Below the pieces are notes generated by a model. It saw only the letters and a list, made by a program, of their open reading frames with translations, ran no database searches and was not told the DNA's origin. Positions 43,031 to 48,752 of a DNA stretch of 64,000 nucleotides are shown piece after piece. The translations under genes were made by a program, and so were the position numbers. Source of the stretch: Asticcacaulis endophyticus (GTDB lineage Bacteria; Pseudomonadota; Alphaproteobacteria; Caulobacterales; Caulobacteraceae); NCBI RefSeq assembly GCF_014652575.1, contig NZ_BMZB01000001.1, positions 310,001-374,000 on the forward strand, given 5' to 3'. Within the stretch, counting starts at the first letter, position 1. Each line of letters starts with the position of its first letter.

Positions 43031-43358
43031 GACGTCCTCCGAAAACACGATTGATAAGGCCGTCGACATCAGGCTTGGTTTTGTTGGATGGGCGTCCGGC
43101 TCGGCATTCCGCGCAATCACATGGCGCGCCGGAAACGACATTGGCCAGAGCGTGAGCATGGGCGATAGCTTGGCCAATGGCCTGGTGCATGATCTCAGGG
43201 CAGACCGCGCCGAAATCAAAGCCTTCCACCTGCTGCACGAAATACCCGAAAGTGCCTATGCCGCCGTCACTATCGGCTTTGGACAGGTTGTTGAGCATGT
43301 CCTGAACCAGATCAAGCGCATCAGCCGGGATATTGTCGGGGATATTGAGGCGGCTCAT
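43023..43358 (-). CDS. Hypothetical phage early protein
   Basis: This 111-residue protein has a CDCAEC motif near the C-terminus and a helical N-terminal half (ADALDLVQDMLNNLSKADSD). The start overlaps the stop of the preceding small gene (ATGA). Function unknown. Confidence 0.55.
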   Translation of the reverse strand: MSRLNIPDNIPADALDLVQDMLNNLSKADSDGGIGTFGYFVQQVEGFDFGAVCPEIMHQAIGQAIAHAHALANVVSGAPCDCAECRAGRPSNKTKPDVDGLINRVFGGRHG

Positions 43359-43531
43359 GACCGCACCGCCAGTCCATGGGCCACATAACCTTCGGGGGCG
43401 CACGATTTTTCGAGATCGGACTCATCCACATACGACGACGCGCGGGGCCGGAATTTGACGCGGCCATGCTGCTCGACGGGGGTGTTATGGTTAAATTTTA
43501 CGCCCGTAGGCGAACTTTGACTCTTGGTCAT
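43355..43531 (-). CDS. Small protein, first gene of the early leftward operon
   Basis: A 58-codon gene from ATG 43531 to TGA 43357-43355, overlapping the next start by ATGA. AGGG lies about 10 nt upstream. The sequence (TKSQSSPTGVKFNHNTPVEQ) matches nothing known to me. It is preceded by a long structured leader. Confidence 0.6.
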   Translation of the reverse strand: MTKSQSSPTGVKFNHNTPVEQHGRVKFRPRASSYVDESDLEKSCAPEGYVAHGLAVRS

Positions 43532-43640
43532 GGCTTGATGCCCTTTTTGAGGGTATGCTCATGACGCGGTGCGGTAAATCGTAATAAATTACCGCCCATG
43601 CGTGAGGGCAGACCTGCGGTTCCAAATTGTTGGTTCCCTC

Positions 43641-43689
43641 AAAAAAGCGGGGTGTCCGTTCCGAATTGGCGTTTAGAGCCGGACACCCC
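43641..43689 (-). terminator. Terminator or attenuator in the early leader
   Basis: A 10-bp perfect stem (GGGGTGTCCG at 43649-43658 with 43680-43689), loop 21 nt, is followed on the minus strand by CGCTTTTTTGAG. An outer 8-bp stem (43631-43638 with 43699-43706) includes the T-tract and could compete with or cap it. Confidence 0.6.
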
Positions 43690-43906
43690 CAGTTATTCGG
43701 GAACCATAGGCCTTGGCTTCATCATGGTTAAAAGTTAACCTTAACGAAGCCGCTTATCCGACAGTCGCAAAAGCAACCCGCCGAACCACTTGTGGGAAGT
43801 CGCTGCATCAGCGCCATCACCTAAACCTCACCGCGCTTTTATCGAACCAGAGCGCGGCCATCTGGCGAAAGACCGGGGCTAAATCCGGCATCGATCTTGT
43901 TGTGTG

Positions 43907-43967
43907 GGGCCAGCAACCGGGGGGATTGGTCACTGGCCCGTTCGCGCACCCAGGGGAGGTGCGCGAA
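43907..43967 (-). promoter_or_regulatory. Paired hairpins just after the cro-like gene
   Basis: TTCGCGCAC (43941-43949) pairs perfectly with 43959-43967, and GGGCCAG (43907-43913) with 43933-43939. The two stems are one base apart. They start 4 nt after the cro-like stop and have no T-tract, so they look like an RNA signal, not terminators. Confidence 0.5.
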
Positions 43968-43970
43968 TGG

Positions 43971-44162
43971 TTAGGCGGCGGAGTTCTCCTGCGCCACTTT
44001 TTCAAGTTGCTCTAACGTGGTGACAGTCTGGGGTTTGAAGTCGCGAGTAATCAGAGACCGAATGGTTGTGTACGGGACACCGGATCGGCGGGACATTTCC
44101 TGCACACCGATCTCATCTACCTTGGCTTTGATTTTTTCGATTGAAGCATTGATGTCTGTCAT
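43971..44162 (-). CDS. Cro-like HTH repressor
   Basis: This 63-residue protein has a helix-turn-helix in VQEMSRRSGVPYTTIRSLIT followed by FKPQTVTTLEQLEKVA. It is divergent from the S24 repressor gene, as Cro is from CI. Its inferred promoter places +1 at or next to ATG 44162 and an operator between -35 and -10. No ribosome site is seen, in line with a leaderless message. Confidence 0.75.
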   Translation of the reverse strand: MTDINASIEKIKAKVDEIGVQEMSRRSGVPYTTIRSLITRDFKPQTVTTLEQLEKVAQENSAA

Positions 44163-44169
44163 GGTGACG

Positions 44170-44198
44170 ACATTACGATTTATCGTAAATAATGGCAA
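44170..44198 (-). promoter_or_regulatory. Leftward early promoter with operator
   Basis: On the minus strand TTGCCA (44198-44193) and TAATGT (44175-44170) are 17 nt apart. The operator palindrome TTACGATTTATCGTAA (44173-44188, plus-strand reading) fills the spacer and overlaps the first three bases of the -10, exactly as at the 48-kb promoter. Confidence 0.6.
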
Positions 44199-44204
44199 GT
44201 AAAA

Positions 44205-44251
44205 TTACGAAATATAGCAGTTACGAAATTTCGCACCAAATGGCATATATT
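44205..44251 (+). promoter_or_regulatory. Repressor promoter region with two further operators
   Basis: Two imperfect operators lie in tandem 16 bp apart: TTACGAAATATAGCAG (44205-44220) and TTACGAAATTTCGCAC (44221-44236). A -10-like TATATT (44246-44251) would set the start of transcription near 44258, the A of the repressor ATG. Confidence 0.5.
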
Positions 44252-44257
44252 TCCCTC

Positions 44258-44956
44258 ATGGACGACACCACATTTACCTCACGACAGTTGAATTTTATCG
44301 AGTGGATGAGCCTGAACGGCCTCACCTTTGTTGGCGTTTCAGACGCTTCTGGTATTCCTTACTCGTCGCTGAAATCTTTCGCAAAAAACCCCGGCCAAAG
44401 CATGAATGATAGAAACATTCAAAAGCTGGTCTCGGCATTTGGCGTATCAGCGGATGATATTTTTAAAGATCCTCAACCGATAAAGAGCGCTTCGTCCTGG
44501 TATGATCCGGATACGGAAGATGCAAAACCAGACATGGGCGATATTTTAAACCTGCCCGAATACGAGTTGAAGATTTCAGCGGGAGGTGGCTACACAATCG
44601 ACCGCGAGAGAATTAAAGGTCACTGGCCTTTTTCACGGCACTATATTCGCGACGAATTACGCCTTGAACCCAGAAACCTTTCAGTGATCGAGGTCAAGGG
44701 CGACAGCATGGAGCCACTGCTTAGACCTGGCGATCGTGTAGTCGTAGATCATAACGACAAAAACGCCGCCGAGGGCGGCTTGTATGTGATTTGGAACGGC
44801 GGCGCGACGGTAGTTAAGCGGGTAGAAGCCGTGCCTTATTCCGATCCGCCAATGCTTGTGTTGATCTCAGAAAATAAAACGCACAATCAATATCCAGTCC
44901 ACGCCGAACTCGTGAATGTCGTCGGGCGCGTGGTCTGGGTCGCAAGGAGGATGTGA
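44258..44956 (+). CDS. Phage repressor, CI-like with S24 peptidase domain
   Basis: This 232-residue protein has an N-terminal helix-turn-helix (VGVSDASGIPYSSLKSFAKN) and a C-terminal LexA/S24 domain with the catalytic serine in GDSMEPLLRPGD and lysine in TVVKRVE. A possible self-cleavage Ala-Gly lies in KISAGGGY. It should keep the prophage silent and be destroyed on DNA damage with RecA. ATG 44258 is chosen because it avoids the operators; in-frame ATGs at 44240 and 44192 are alternatives and none has a ribosome site. Two exported-protein genes follow in the same direction. Confidence 0.85.
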   Translation: MDDTTFTSRQLNFIEWMSLNGLTFVGVSDASGIPYSSLKSFAKNPGQSMNDRNIQKLVSAFGVSADDIFKDPQPIKSASSWYDPDTEDAKPDMGDILNLPEYELKISAGGGYTIDRERIKGHWPFSRHYIRDELRLEPRNLSVIEVKGDSMEPLLRPGDRVVVDHNDKNAAEGGLYVIWNGGATVVKRVEAVPYSDPPMLVLISENKTHNQYPVHAELVNVVGRVVWVARRM

Positions 44957-45453
44957 TGAAATATCGGGCGACAATTAAAGCGTTAGTAATATTGGCAACA
45001 TTGTCGGCCGCACCAGCGCGCGCTGATTATATGGACGTCTCAAACCAACTAGAGCGAGATGCGGCCTTTGCTGGCCACGCTTTTAAATGCGGACGGGTGG
45101 GCTACCCGATAGACCCTGACGCCATTGTCGGATTCGCAAAGCTCGCTATCCACAGGGCGTCGCGCGAGATGGGCCGGACATCGGCTGAGTATCAATTTTA
45201 CAAGATCGTCAATCAGGAAATGGACGATATAGACAGTACCGATAAGAACATTTTTGTCGGCGCTGAAACGTGGGGTGAGATGGAGCGTCGTGAGAAAGCG
45301 CAGCGTGTAGTTTGGGATGAAATTTGCTCAGACTACCAGCGTGACAAGGCTTACATCCAATATTTCAATGGCGAGAAGCCCAAGCAGAGCCACATGAACT
45401 ATTTGCACAGCATTGGGAAGTTCGATAAAAACAATTTCGCGGTGCCTCAATGA
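44956..45453 (+). CDS. Exported protein downstream of the repressor
   Basis: This 165-residue protein has a clear signal peptide (about 1-23, ending APARA), then a helical, soluble domain with two cysteines (one each at about 45 and 125). No family is recognised. AAGGAGG stands 5 nt before the ATG, which overlaps the repressor stop (TGATG). Being in the repressor transcript it should be made in the lysogen, so a role in superinfection exclusion or host envelope change is an attractive inference. Confidence 0.75.
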   Translation: MKYRATIKALVILATLSAAPARADYMDVSNQLERDAAFAGHAFKCGRVGYPIDPDAIVGFAKLAIHRASREMGRTSAEYQFYKIVNQEMDDIDSTDKNIFVGAETWGEMERREKAQRVVWDEICSDYQRDKAYIQYFNGEKPKQSHMNYLHSIGKFDKNNFAVPQ

Positions 45454-45806
45454 AACCCACCATCCTCACCCTGGCACTAACCGCCCTCGCCTTTCCGGCC
45501 ATTGCCGACGAAAAACAGAACCTGTTCCATGTGCGGATCAATAAGCTGGAGGTTGGTCTGCCGGCGGATCGGGTCATCGACATCATGGGGCCTGCCGCAG
45601 ATCGGCAGTTTCAGGGCAACCGTGAGGCGTTGCAATATTGCTCCCGCGATGGCTGGGCATATAACGACTTCGTGGTGGTCTGGCTCAGCGATGGCAACGT
45701 CTCCGGCCTGACGCGCTATAACAAGCCCTACACCGGCAAGTGCGAGCGCCATTTCAGGGACTTGGACTGGCGACAGGCGCCTGGGGCGACCGAAGAACCG
45801 AAATGA
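45450..45806 (+). CDS. Exported protein with BamE/SmpA-like domain
   Basis: This 118-residue protein has a signal peptide (about 1-19, ending PAIA) followed by a fold pattern of the SmpA/OmlA type: LEVGLPADRVIDIMGPAADR, then YNDFVVVWLSDGNVSGL. BamE-like domains occur in many small periplasmic proteins. It overlaps the previous gene by ATGA, so the two are made together, probably in the lysogen. Confidence 0.75.
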   Translation: MKPTILTLALTALAFPAIADEKQNLFHVRINKLEVGLPADRVIDIMGPAADRQFQGNREALQYCSRDGWAYNDFVVVWLSDGNVSGLTRYNKPYTGKCERHFRDLDWRQAPGATEEPK

Positions 45807-45951
45807 CCGCCCCCTCCGACCGCGCTTTCTGGACAAGGTCGCGCTACTGAAAGAGCGGATAGAGAAGGACTTGAACGGCGCGGCAGAGGACAGGGCCAAG
45901 GCGGCGGAACTACGGCGGCAGGCGTTCAAAATTGAGGAAACAGGACGATGA
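45803..45951 (+). pseudogene. Frameshifted small coiled-coil protein gene
   Basis: ATG 45803 overlaps the previous stop, but its frame ends after 15 codons. From about 45826 the -1 frame continues as LDKVALLKERIEKDLNGAAE followed by DRAKAAELRRQAFKIEETGR, ending at TGA 45949-45951 with an ATGA overlap to the next gene. One extra T in the CTTTC tract would restore a 49-residue protein. Either a real one-base deletion, a sequencing error, or frameshifting. Confidence 0.5.
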
Positions 45952-46178
45952 TAAAATCTGACGGCATAGATCCTGATCAGGTCATTGAGCTTTCAAGAGA
46001 CATTCTCAGGGCCAGCGACGCGCACTTTATGGGAGTTGATCGTCAGGTCGTGGTTCATGCACTCTTGGCGTTGGCGTTGGACATTACTGTGGCCGCCACG
46101 GAATGCACGGCTGGCGAGGCTGTGGAATACCTGAAGTCGATTCTGCAGGATGGGATTGATGGGGAGATGGCGGAGTGA
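45948..46178 (+). CDS. Hypothetical phage protein
   Basis: This 76-residue helical and acidic protein contains VIELSRDILRASDAHFMGVD and VVVHALLALALDITVAATEC. The family is unknown. It is the last gene of the repressor operon; the next genes are on the other strand and a minus-strand terminator lies between them. Confidence 0.6.
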   Translation: MIKSDGIDPDQVIELSRDILRASDAHFMGVDRQVVVHALLALALDITVAATECTAGEAVEYLKSILQDGIDGEMAE

Positions 46179-46186
46179 TTGAGATA

Positions 46187-46213
46187 CAAAAAAGCCGCCT
46201 CAATAGAGACGGC
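46187..46213 (-). terminator. Terminator of the toxin-antitoxin operon
   Basis: GAGACGGC and GCCGCCTC (46206-46213 with 46194-46201) form a stem with one mismatch and a 4-nt loop, followed on the minus strand by seven T. Confidence 0.7.
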
Positions 46214-46226
46214 TAATCTTGTGGCC

Positions 46227-46745
46227 TCAAGCGGCCTTCTTTTCTTCCCAGCCGCTATCAAATAGCCCGAACTGGGCCTGAGCGTTACTAAGTTCGTCCA
46301 TAGAGTCCAACTCTTCGAGCTTAGACGTGATTAAATTTAGAACAGTATCTCCCTCACCGTCCGTCAACGCAAGGAAGAGTATCCTTAGAAGTTTCTCAGC
46401 AGCGCCTGGCATCTCGGTGTCGCCCTTTTCCCACCTAGCCACTGACTGGCTGGTTGTTCCAAGTAACGCCGCCAGCTCGCCTTGCGTTAAACCTAGGGTA
46501 TTACGTAAAAAACGTGTCTCCTTAGGAGTAAGGCCTTTTCGGTGGCAGACAATATGCCTCCCAATCGCCTTGTGAAGACCGTCCACATTCTTGATAGCTA
46601 CGGTGCGCTCACCGTCATACTCGGATATTTCATAACCGTTTAATAGATAGATGCCTTCTAAGCCCGCTGTTCTGTAGTGATAGGGTTCATCGTTAATTGC
46701 CTCGTTCCCAAAGCAAAAATGTTGTGGTTTCACATGTCTTCCCAT
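46227..46745 (-). CDS. HTH antitoxin (MqsA/HigA class)
   Basis: This 172-residue protein has residues about 90-145 carrying an XRE-type helix-turn-helix: LTPKETRFLRNTLGLTQGEL, then AALLGTTSQSVARWEKGD. The N-terminal part should bind the toxin. The order toxin-antitoxin with a 16-nt overlap is that of MqsRA and HigBA systems. It should repress the palindrome at 47070-47088. The frame is open to 46844 but ATG 46745 fits the overlap. Confidence 0.78.
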   Translation of the reverse strand: MGRHVKPQHFCFGNEAINDEPYHYRTAGLEGIYLLNGYEISEYDGERTVAIKNVDGLHKAIGRHIVCHRKGLTPKETRFLRNTLGLTQGELAALLGTTSQSVARWEKGDTEMPGAAEKLLRILFLALTDGEGDTVLNLITSKLEELDSMDELSNAQAQFGLFDSGWEEKKAA

Positions 46746-47068
46746 TCTACCGTTTTGATGACAAGTCGCCCCAACTGAGAGACGACTGTAACGACCCCCA
46801 CTTCTCGGCTGGCCCGCTTTCGCGCGACGACCTTGCATTTCCATTCTCCATTGCTTCTGCCAGGTTCAATGTCTCCAATAATATCCCCGGTTCGCAGAAC
46901 CAGCAGTGCGTCCGGGGTAGTGATGTCCCGCAATTCCATCCTTTCAAGCGCATGCTCTGTAAAAGCCACATTCGAAGAATCCGAAGCCAGCGACCTGATT
47001 GTGGTCAGGAGTTGCTGAGGTTTCGGCTTGAATACGGCGACAGACGCGCCTAATCGGTTACGTGTCAT
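46730..47068 (-). CDS. DUF4258-type toxin
   Basis: This 112-residue protein includes AFTEHALERMELRDITTPDA and CKVVARKRASREVGVVTVVS, the DUF4258 pattern related to RelE/MqsR mRNA-cutting toxins. It is first in the operon. ATG 47068 is directly beside the 19-bp operator, so repressor binding would also cover the translation start region. A GTG at 47071 is an alternative. Confidence 0.72.
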   Translation of the reverse strand: MTRNRLGASVAVFKPKPQQLLTTIRSLASDSSNVAFTEHALERMELRDITTPDALLVLRTGDIIGDIEPGRSNGEWKCKVVARKRASREVGVVTVVSQLGRLVIKTVEWEDM

Positions 47069-47069
47069 C

Positions 47070-47088
47070 ACCTATCATTATGATAGGT
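47070..47088. promoter_or_regulatory. Operator of the toxin-antitoxin operon
   Basis: ACCTATCATTATGATAGGT is a perfect 9-bp inverted repeat around one central base. It starts one base upstream of the toxin ATG. Antitoxins of this class bind ACCT...AGGT palindromes. Confidence 0.7.
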
Positions 47089-47129
47089 ACGGGTTAATGT
47101 CAAATGAATAAGGAAGATGCATCGGAATA

Positions 47130-47170
47130 ACAAAATAAAATAAAATAAGGCCGGGGCGTTAACCCCGGCC
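47130..47170 (-). terminator. Terminator of the structured RNA
   Basis: GGCCGGGG (47170-47163 on the minus strand) pairs perfectly with CCCCGGCC (47156-47149) around a 6-nt loop and is followed by TTATTTTATTTTATTTTG. Confidence 0.85.
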
Positions 47171-47875
47171 CTACCTACATCGGGTCATGACTCCCGATGG
47201 CCTGTTGTCAGGTCTTAAACACCAAACCGTTTCCAGTTCAGTAACTCCACCGCCTAAAGCGAAGGATAGGTTTTGATCTGGCAGGGCTTGATACCTGCTC
47301 CATATTCTGTCGCCTGCTATATAGACCCTTTCGGGGAACGCCCAGCGTGGACACGGTCGGTTGCGTTTCCTTCAACGCCGCAGATCAATCTTGTTTAGCC
47401 CGAAGGCTGAAACTTAGTTGCTTACCCTAGGCCCTCAGTTATTCCCCGGCTTGGAGGGCTCCGCGGGACTCTTTCGAGTTTCTGTGCATTTCAGCACTTC
47501 GTCAGCCGCATAGCGCCGGGCTAGATGTTCCCTTGTCAGGTAAGCCGGGGAACCCACGGCTTAGTTGCCATTTCTGGCGAAACTTAAAGAGCCTTTTTGT
47601 GCCATGCTCAGGGCGCTATATGGGGCCGAAGGGTAACGGCGGATTTTCTTCCCATAAGGCTGATCGAAGGGCGAACCTTCAAGTCATCAATCCCTATTTG
47701 TGTGAACCGAGGCCGCTACACCAGACCGGTTCACCATCATGACTTCCCTCACCTCGCGGCAAAGGCCCCTCATGTATTTCTCCGGCGAATTACCCCGCGC
47801 CGGATCGGGTTATTTCTCCCATCGACTCAATGTAGGGTCGAGGTCGGCACAACCACGGGAGAAGATTAATGAGTG
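47140..47875 (-). ncRNA. Large structured noncoding RNA candidate (about 730 nt)
   Basis: No gene fits this interval, but the minus strand folds into many local and nested helices. From the 5' end (plus coordinates): 47857-47863/47814-47820; 47798-47804/47781-47787; 47739-47745/47681-47687 enclosing 47727-47734/47702-47709; 47676-47680/47666-47670; 47557-47563/47541-47547; 47515-47520/47445-47450 enclosing 47506-47509/47463-47466 and two hairpins; 47193-47199/47178-47184; then the terminator. Four hairpins have GAAA loops (47567-47578, 47468-47479, 47326-47335, 47225-47238) and one has cUUCGg (47397-47408), all only on this strand. A TTGCAA/TATGCG promoter (47909-47882) would start it near 47875. 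Size and prophage setting recall ROOL or GOLLD RNAs. Confidence 0.75.
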
Positions 47876-48147
47876 AATCGACGCATAAAATCCTCTGTAA
47901 CGCTTGCAAGGTGGAGCTTAAAGGCCTCGCTGACACCGACCCGCAGCTTTACGGATGCCCCGTCTGCGGGATCAGCGACACACGAGATAACGTCATGCGG
48001 GAAGCTACTGAGTACACTAAAGAAATGATTGCGCGCGACTTCCAAGACAGCGTCAGGAATACCGCCCGGAAAAGCAAACTGCTTAAGTTCAGCGGCAAGC
48101 CCATCCCACATGGCGTCTATAGATTTATTACAGACTACAAGGGATAG
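47869..48147 (+). CDS. Small zinc-ribbon protein
   Basis: This 92-residue protein has a CNAC and CPVC pair (residues about 10-34) forming a zinc ribbon, followed by a charged helix (MREATEYTKEMIARDFQDSV) and a basic tail. GGGAGAAG lies 5 nt before ATG 47869. It diverges from the structured RNA, whose inferred 5' end overlaps the start of this gene. An open minus-strand frame here is a shadow. A plus-strand terminator follows. Confidence 0.68.
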   Translation: MSESTHKILCNACKVELKGLADTDPQLYGCPVCGISDTRDNVMREATEYTKEMIARDFQDSVRNTARKSKLLKFSGKPIPHGVYRFITDYKG

Positions 48148-48174
48148 GCTCTCCATAACCACCTCTGTTTGATT

Positions 48175-48200
48175 AGCCCGCCCTAACCGGCGGGCTTTTC
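48175..48200 (+). terminator. Terminator after the zinc-ribbon gene
   Basis: AGCCCGCC (48175-48182) pairs perfectly with GGCGGGCT (48189-48196) and is followed by TTT. Confidence 0.75.
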
Positions 48201-48244
48201 CATACCCCCTTTATGCCACGGGTTGGCGGCGTCGTCAAAAGAAA

Positions 48245-48294
48245 TTACGATTTGTCGTAACTTTGTTGTTGCGTGTTACGATTTTTCGTAATAT
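48245..48294 (+). promoter_or_regulatory. Rightward early promoter with two repressor operators
   Basis: TTACGATTTGTCGTAA (48245-48260) and TTACGATTTTTCGTAA (48276-48291) match the immunity-region operator. The second lies between TTGTTG (48266-48271) and TAATAT (48289-48294), 17 nt apart, with the same offset to the -10 as in the leftward promoter. Transcription would start near 48301. Confidence 0.7.
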
Positions 48295-48324
48295 TGTCAT
48301 CCCATCAACAGGGATACGACGACG

Positions 48325-48552
48325 ATGACACGCGATGAACTTCTTACCCGCCGCGCCGCCAAGGCCAATGAACTCGATCTGCTCATGACGGCAGCCTATT
48401 GGGAGCGTGTCCGCGATGGTCGTGCAGACGCCGAGGACAAGGCGTTCATGCGTGAAGAGCGTGACGCGGCTTACGAAGATGTCTGGGCCGAATTCTACGC
48501 TCACGACCTCGCCCTTGTTGCCGAATTTAACGCCAGCAAGGAGGCCGCGTAA
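48325..48552 (+). CDS. First protein of the rightward early operon
   Basis: This 75-residue protein is acidic and almost fully helical (RRAAKANELDLLMTAAYWER). No family is recognised. It is the first gene behind the operator-controlled promoter and is coupled to the next by TAATG. A small early phage protein at this place could act against a host process. Confidence 0.65.
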   Translation: MTRDELLTRRAAKANELDLLMTAAYWERVRDGRADAEDKAFMREERDAAYEDVWAEFYAHDLALVAEFNASKEAA

Positions 48553-48752
48553 TGCCCTCCGAAATTGACACCATCATCCGCGTTATCGAGGCCCGTATCA
48601 TCGGCGCGACCGAGAGCCTAGAGGCCATTCATCCCGGCCAGCCCGGCATCGGCACGCTGCCCCAGATGATCCTTCGCGACATCGCGGCGTACCGCTCCAT
48701 CCTTTCCGACATCAACATCATCGCCGGTCGTGTGCCGGTACAGGGGGCTTAA
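48552..48752 (+). CDS. Small early phage protein
   Basis: This 66-residue helical protein (PSEIDTIIRVIEARIIGATE) has overlaps of one base on the 5' side. Its stop is directly followed by the GTG of the repeat protein. Function unknown. Confidence 0.6.
   Translation: MPSEIDTIIRVIEARIIGATESLEAIHPGQPGIGTLPQMILRDIAAYRSILSDINIIAGRVPVQGA

Larger units (their letters stand above)
43532..43970 (-). promoter_or_regulatory. Long structured leader between cro-like gene and early operon
   Basis: These 439 nt hold no convincing gene. On the minus strand, in order, there are two strong hairpins (43967-43941, then 43939-43907), a large nested structure with a terminator-like stem (43706-43631), and a 7-bp hairpin with arms GCGGTAA/TTACCGC (43571-43595) just before the first gene. 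The order recalls antitermination leaders. Confidence 0.55.

Noticed and set aside
43713-44015. Plus-strand frame of 100 codons in the early leader
   Set aside because: It overlaps the cro-like gene and two strong hairpins, has no ribosome site and no protein-like pattern.
47533-47869. Two overlapping plus-strand open frames in the structured RNA region
   Set aside because: No ribosome site, Cys/Arg/His-rich random composition, and the region is explained by minus-strand helices with GAAA loops.
47140-47875. Group II or group I intron, tmRNA or RNase P RNA
   Set aside because: No domain V-like hairpin, no intron-encoded protein, no tag frame, and none of the universal RNase P core strings could be found.
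47866-48162. Minus-strand frame of 98 codons opposite the zinc-ribbon gene
   Set aside because: The plus frame has a good ribosome site, CxxC pairs and a terminator behind it; the minus frame has none of these.
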